Source of the DNA: Canna indica
Taxonomy: Eukaryota > Streptophyta > Magnoliopsida > Zingiberales > Cannaceae
Assembly (NCBI GenBank): GCA_034359265.1
Contig: CP136890.1
Location: 47,528,501-47,592,500 of the forward strand
Reading direction: 5' to 3'
Length of the DNA stretch: 64,000 nt
In this document: positions 62,552 through 64,000 of the stretch, piece by piece
How positions within the stretch are numbered: position 1 is the first letter of the stretch
How the letters are laid out: each line of letters begins with the position of its first letter
Program-made: the position numbers and the translations under genes
The notes under the pieces: model-generated
Databases searched by the model: none
What the model was told of the DNA's origin: nothing
What the model saw: the letters and a program-made list of their open reading frames with translations, nothing else

Positions 62552-64000
62552 TCAGAATGCTGAAGGAAGCCTACTGATTGAACTTTCGGGTATTGACTCG
62601 AAACGACCAGAAATCTGAGTCCTGGGCGACTCCAGATCATTCACTGTGATGGGAGAAGTTGTTAATCGAGTAATTTTTGACCGACTAATGCAAAGAATTA
62701 CACGCTTTTTCGAACAGAATGCTGAACGAAGCCTACTGATTGAACTTTCGGGTATCGACTCGAAACGACTAGAAATCTGAGTCCCGGGCGACTCCAGATC
62801 ATTCACTGTGATGGGAGAAGTTGTTAATCGAGTTATTTTTGACCGACTAATGCAAAGAATTACACGCTTTTTCGAACAGAATGCTGAAAGAAGCCTACTA
62901 ATTGAATTTTCGAGTATCGACTTGAAAAGACCAGAAATCTGAGTCCCGGGCGACTCCAGATCATTCACTGTGATGGGAGAAGTTGTTAATCGAGTTATTT
63001 TTGACCGACTAATGCAAAGAATTACACGCTTTTTCGAACAGAATGCTGAAAGAAGCCTACTAATTGAATTTTCGTGTATCGACTTGAAAAGACCAGAAAT
63101 CTGAGTCCCGGGCGACTCCAGATCATTCACTGTGATGGGAGATGTTGTTAATCGAGTTATTTTTGACCGACTAATGCAAAGAATTACACGCTTTTCGAAC
63201 AGAATGCTGAACGAAGCCTACTGATTGAACTTTCGGGTATCGACTCGAAACGACCAGAAATCTGAGTCCCGGGCGACTCCAGAACATTCACTGTGATGGG
63301 AGAAGTTGTTAATCGAGTTATTTTTGACCGACTAATGCAAAGAATTACACGCTTTTTCGAACAGAATGCTGAAAGAAGCCTACTGATTGAATTTTCGGGT
63401 ATCGACTCGAAAAGACCAGAAATCTGAGTCCCGGGCGACTCCAGATCATTCACTGTGATGGGAGAAGTTGTTAATCGAGTTATTTTTGACAGACTAATGC
63501 AAAGAATTGCAAGATTTTTCGAATAGAATCTTGAACTTTCGGGTATCGACTCGAAACGACCAGAAATCTGAGTCCCGGGCGACTCCAGATCATTCACTGT
63601 GATGGGAGATGTTGTTAATCGAGTTATTTTTGACCGACTAATGCAAAGAATTACACGCTTTTCGATCAGAATGCTAAACGATGCCTACTGATTGAACTTT
63701 CGGGTATTGACTCGAAACGACCAGAAATCTGAGTCCTGGGCGACTCCAGATCATTCACTGTGATGGGAGAAGTTGTTAATCGAGTAATTTTTGACCGACT
63801 AATGCAAAGAATTACACGCTTTTTCGAACAGAATGCTGAACGAAGCCTACTGATTGAACTTTCGGGTATCGACTCGAAACGACTAGAAATCTGAGTCCCG
63901 GGCGACTCCAGATCATTCACTGTGATGGGAGAAGTTGTTAATCGAGTTATTTTTGACCGACTAATGCAAAGAATTACACGCTTTTTCGAACAGAATGCTG
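62552..64000. repeat. 1114-bp block and start of another, running off the window
   Basis: The block at 62552-63665 is a hexamer with one extra TTCG(A/T)GTATCGACTTG-type monomer. Another block starts at 63666 with GCTAAACGATGCC. The array continues past the right edge of the window. Confidence 0.86.

Larger units (their letters stand above)
1..64000. repeat. Satellite DNA array, 162-bp monomer family, about 400 copies
   Basis: Every part of the window except 5698-5824 is a copy of one monomer. The first four starts of the motif CTGATTGAAC fall at 1, 163, 325 and 487, giving a period of exactly 162 bp. Length classes are 162, 161 (one base lost), 144 (18 bp lost), 165 (GAA gained) and about 185 bp. 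All copies run in the same direction; I saw no inverted junction. The consensus is about 44% GC with 11 CpG against roughly 8 expected from base content, so CpG is not depleted. Homogeneity, size and HOR nesting are what is known of centromeric or pericentromeric satellites in eukaryotes; that location is inferred. The family is not one I recognise. Confidence 0.97.

Noticed and set aside
1..64000. CRISPR array
   Set aside because: There are no unique spacers; the repeated unit is the entire sequence and is far too long.
1..64000. CENP-B box in the monomer
   Set aside because: I searched the consensus on both strands for the pattern TTCG-N4-A-NN-CGGG by eye and found no match.
1..64000. Inverted segments or orientation switches in the array
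   Set aside because: Every monomer I read is in the same direction; no head-to-head or tail-to-tail junction was seen.

Overview
The whole 64 kb window is one uninterrupted-looking tandem satellite array. It holds roughly 400 monomers of a single family, all head to tail in one orientation. I find no convincing protein gene, RNA gene, transposon or CRISPR array. The canonical monomer is 162 bp. A hand count of its consensus gives A48 C34 G37 T43, about 44% GC, with 11 CpG dinucleotides. The other length classes are 161 bp (single-base losses), 144 bp (an 18-bp deletion), 165 bp (GAA insertion) and about 185 bp (the 144-bp form plus a 41-bp partial duplication). The scale, the gene absence and the nested higher-order repeats (HORs) point to eukaryotic heterochromatin, probably centromeric or pericentromeric. 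I do not recognise the satellite and cannot name the organism.

Layout: (1) 1-5697 holds canonical monomers and a 774-bp five-monomer HOR (HOR-A, starts 1205, 1979, 2753, 3527), including divergent D-type monomers. (2) 5698-5824 is the only clearly non-satellite sequence, 127 bp and very CA-rich, next to the most diverged monomer of the window. (3) About 7030-17812 is HOR-B, with nested units of 2309, 970, 3284 and 2776 bp; it alone carries the 41-bp duplication, eight times. (4) 17813-20313 is mixed and has two more D-type monomers. (5) 20314-22905 is a second copy of the 1-4302 segment, offset by 20,313 bp, with two fewer HOR-A units. (6) 22959-28565 is HOR-E (1438-bp unit, with 1600, 485 and 323-bp derivatives). 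(7) From 29.2 kb to the end, blocks begin with the same marked monomer at spacings of about 950 to 3004 bp. The simplest block is a six-monomer 952-bp unit, and 34.4-45.0 kb is organised into larger 2823/4241-bp units (HOR-G).

Nothing here works together as genes. The story is array evolution: private variants are confined to local stretches, copies differ by whole monomers or whole HOR units, and older monomer types survive only in the left third. Long open reading frames on the minus strand (up to 1076 codons) arise because 162, 144 and 165 are divisible by three. They begin at GTG codons and consist only of the translated repeat. The plus strand of each canonical monomer carries a 43-codon ATG-to-TGA frame, noted as a curiosity.
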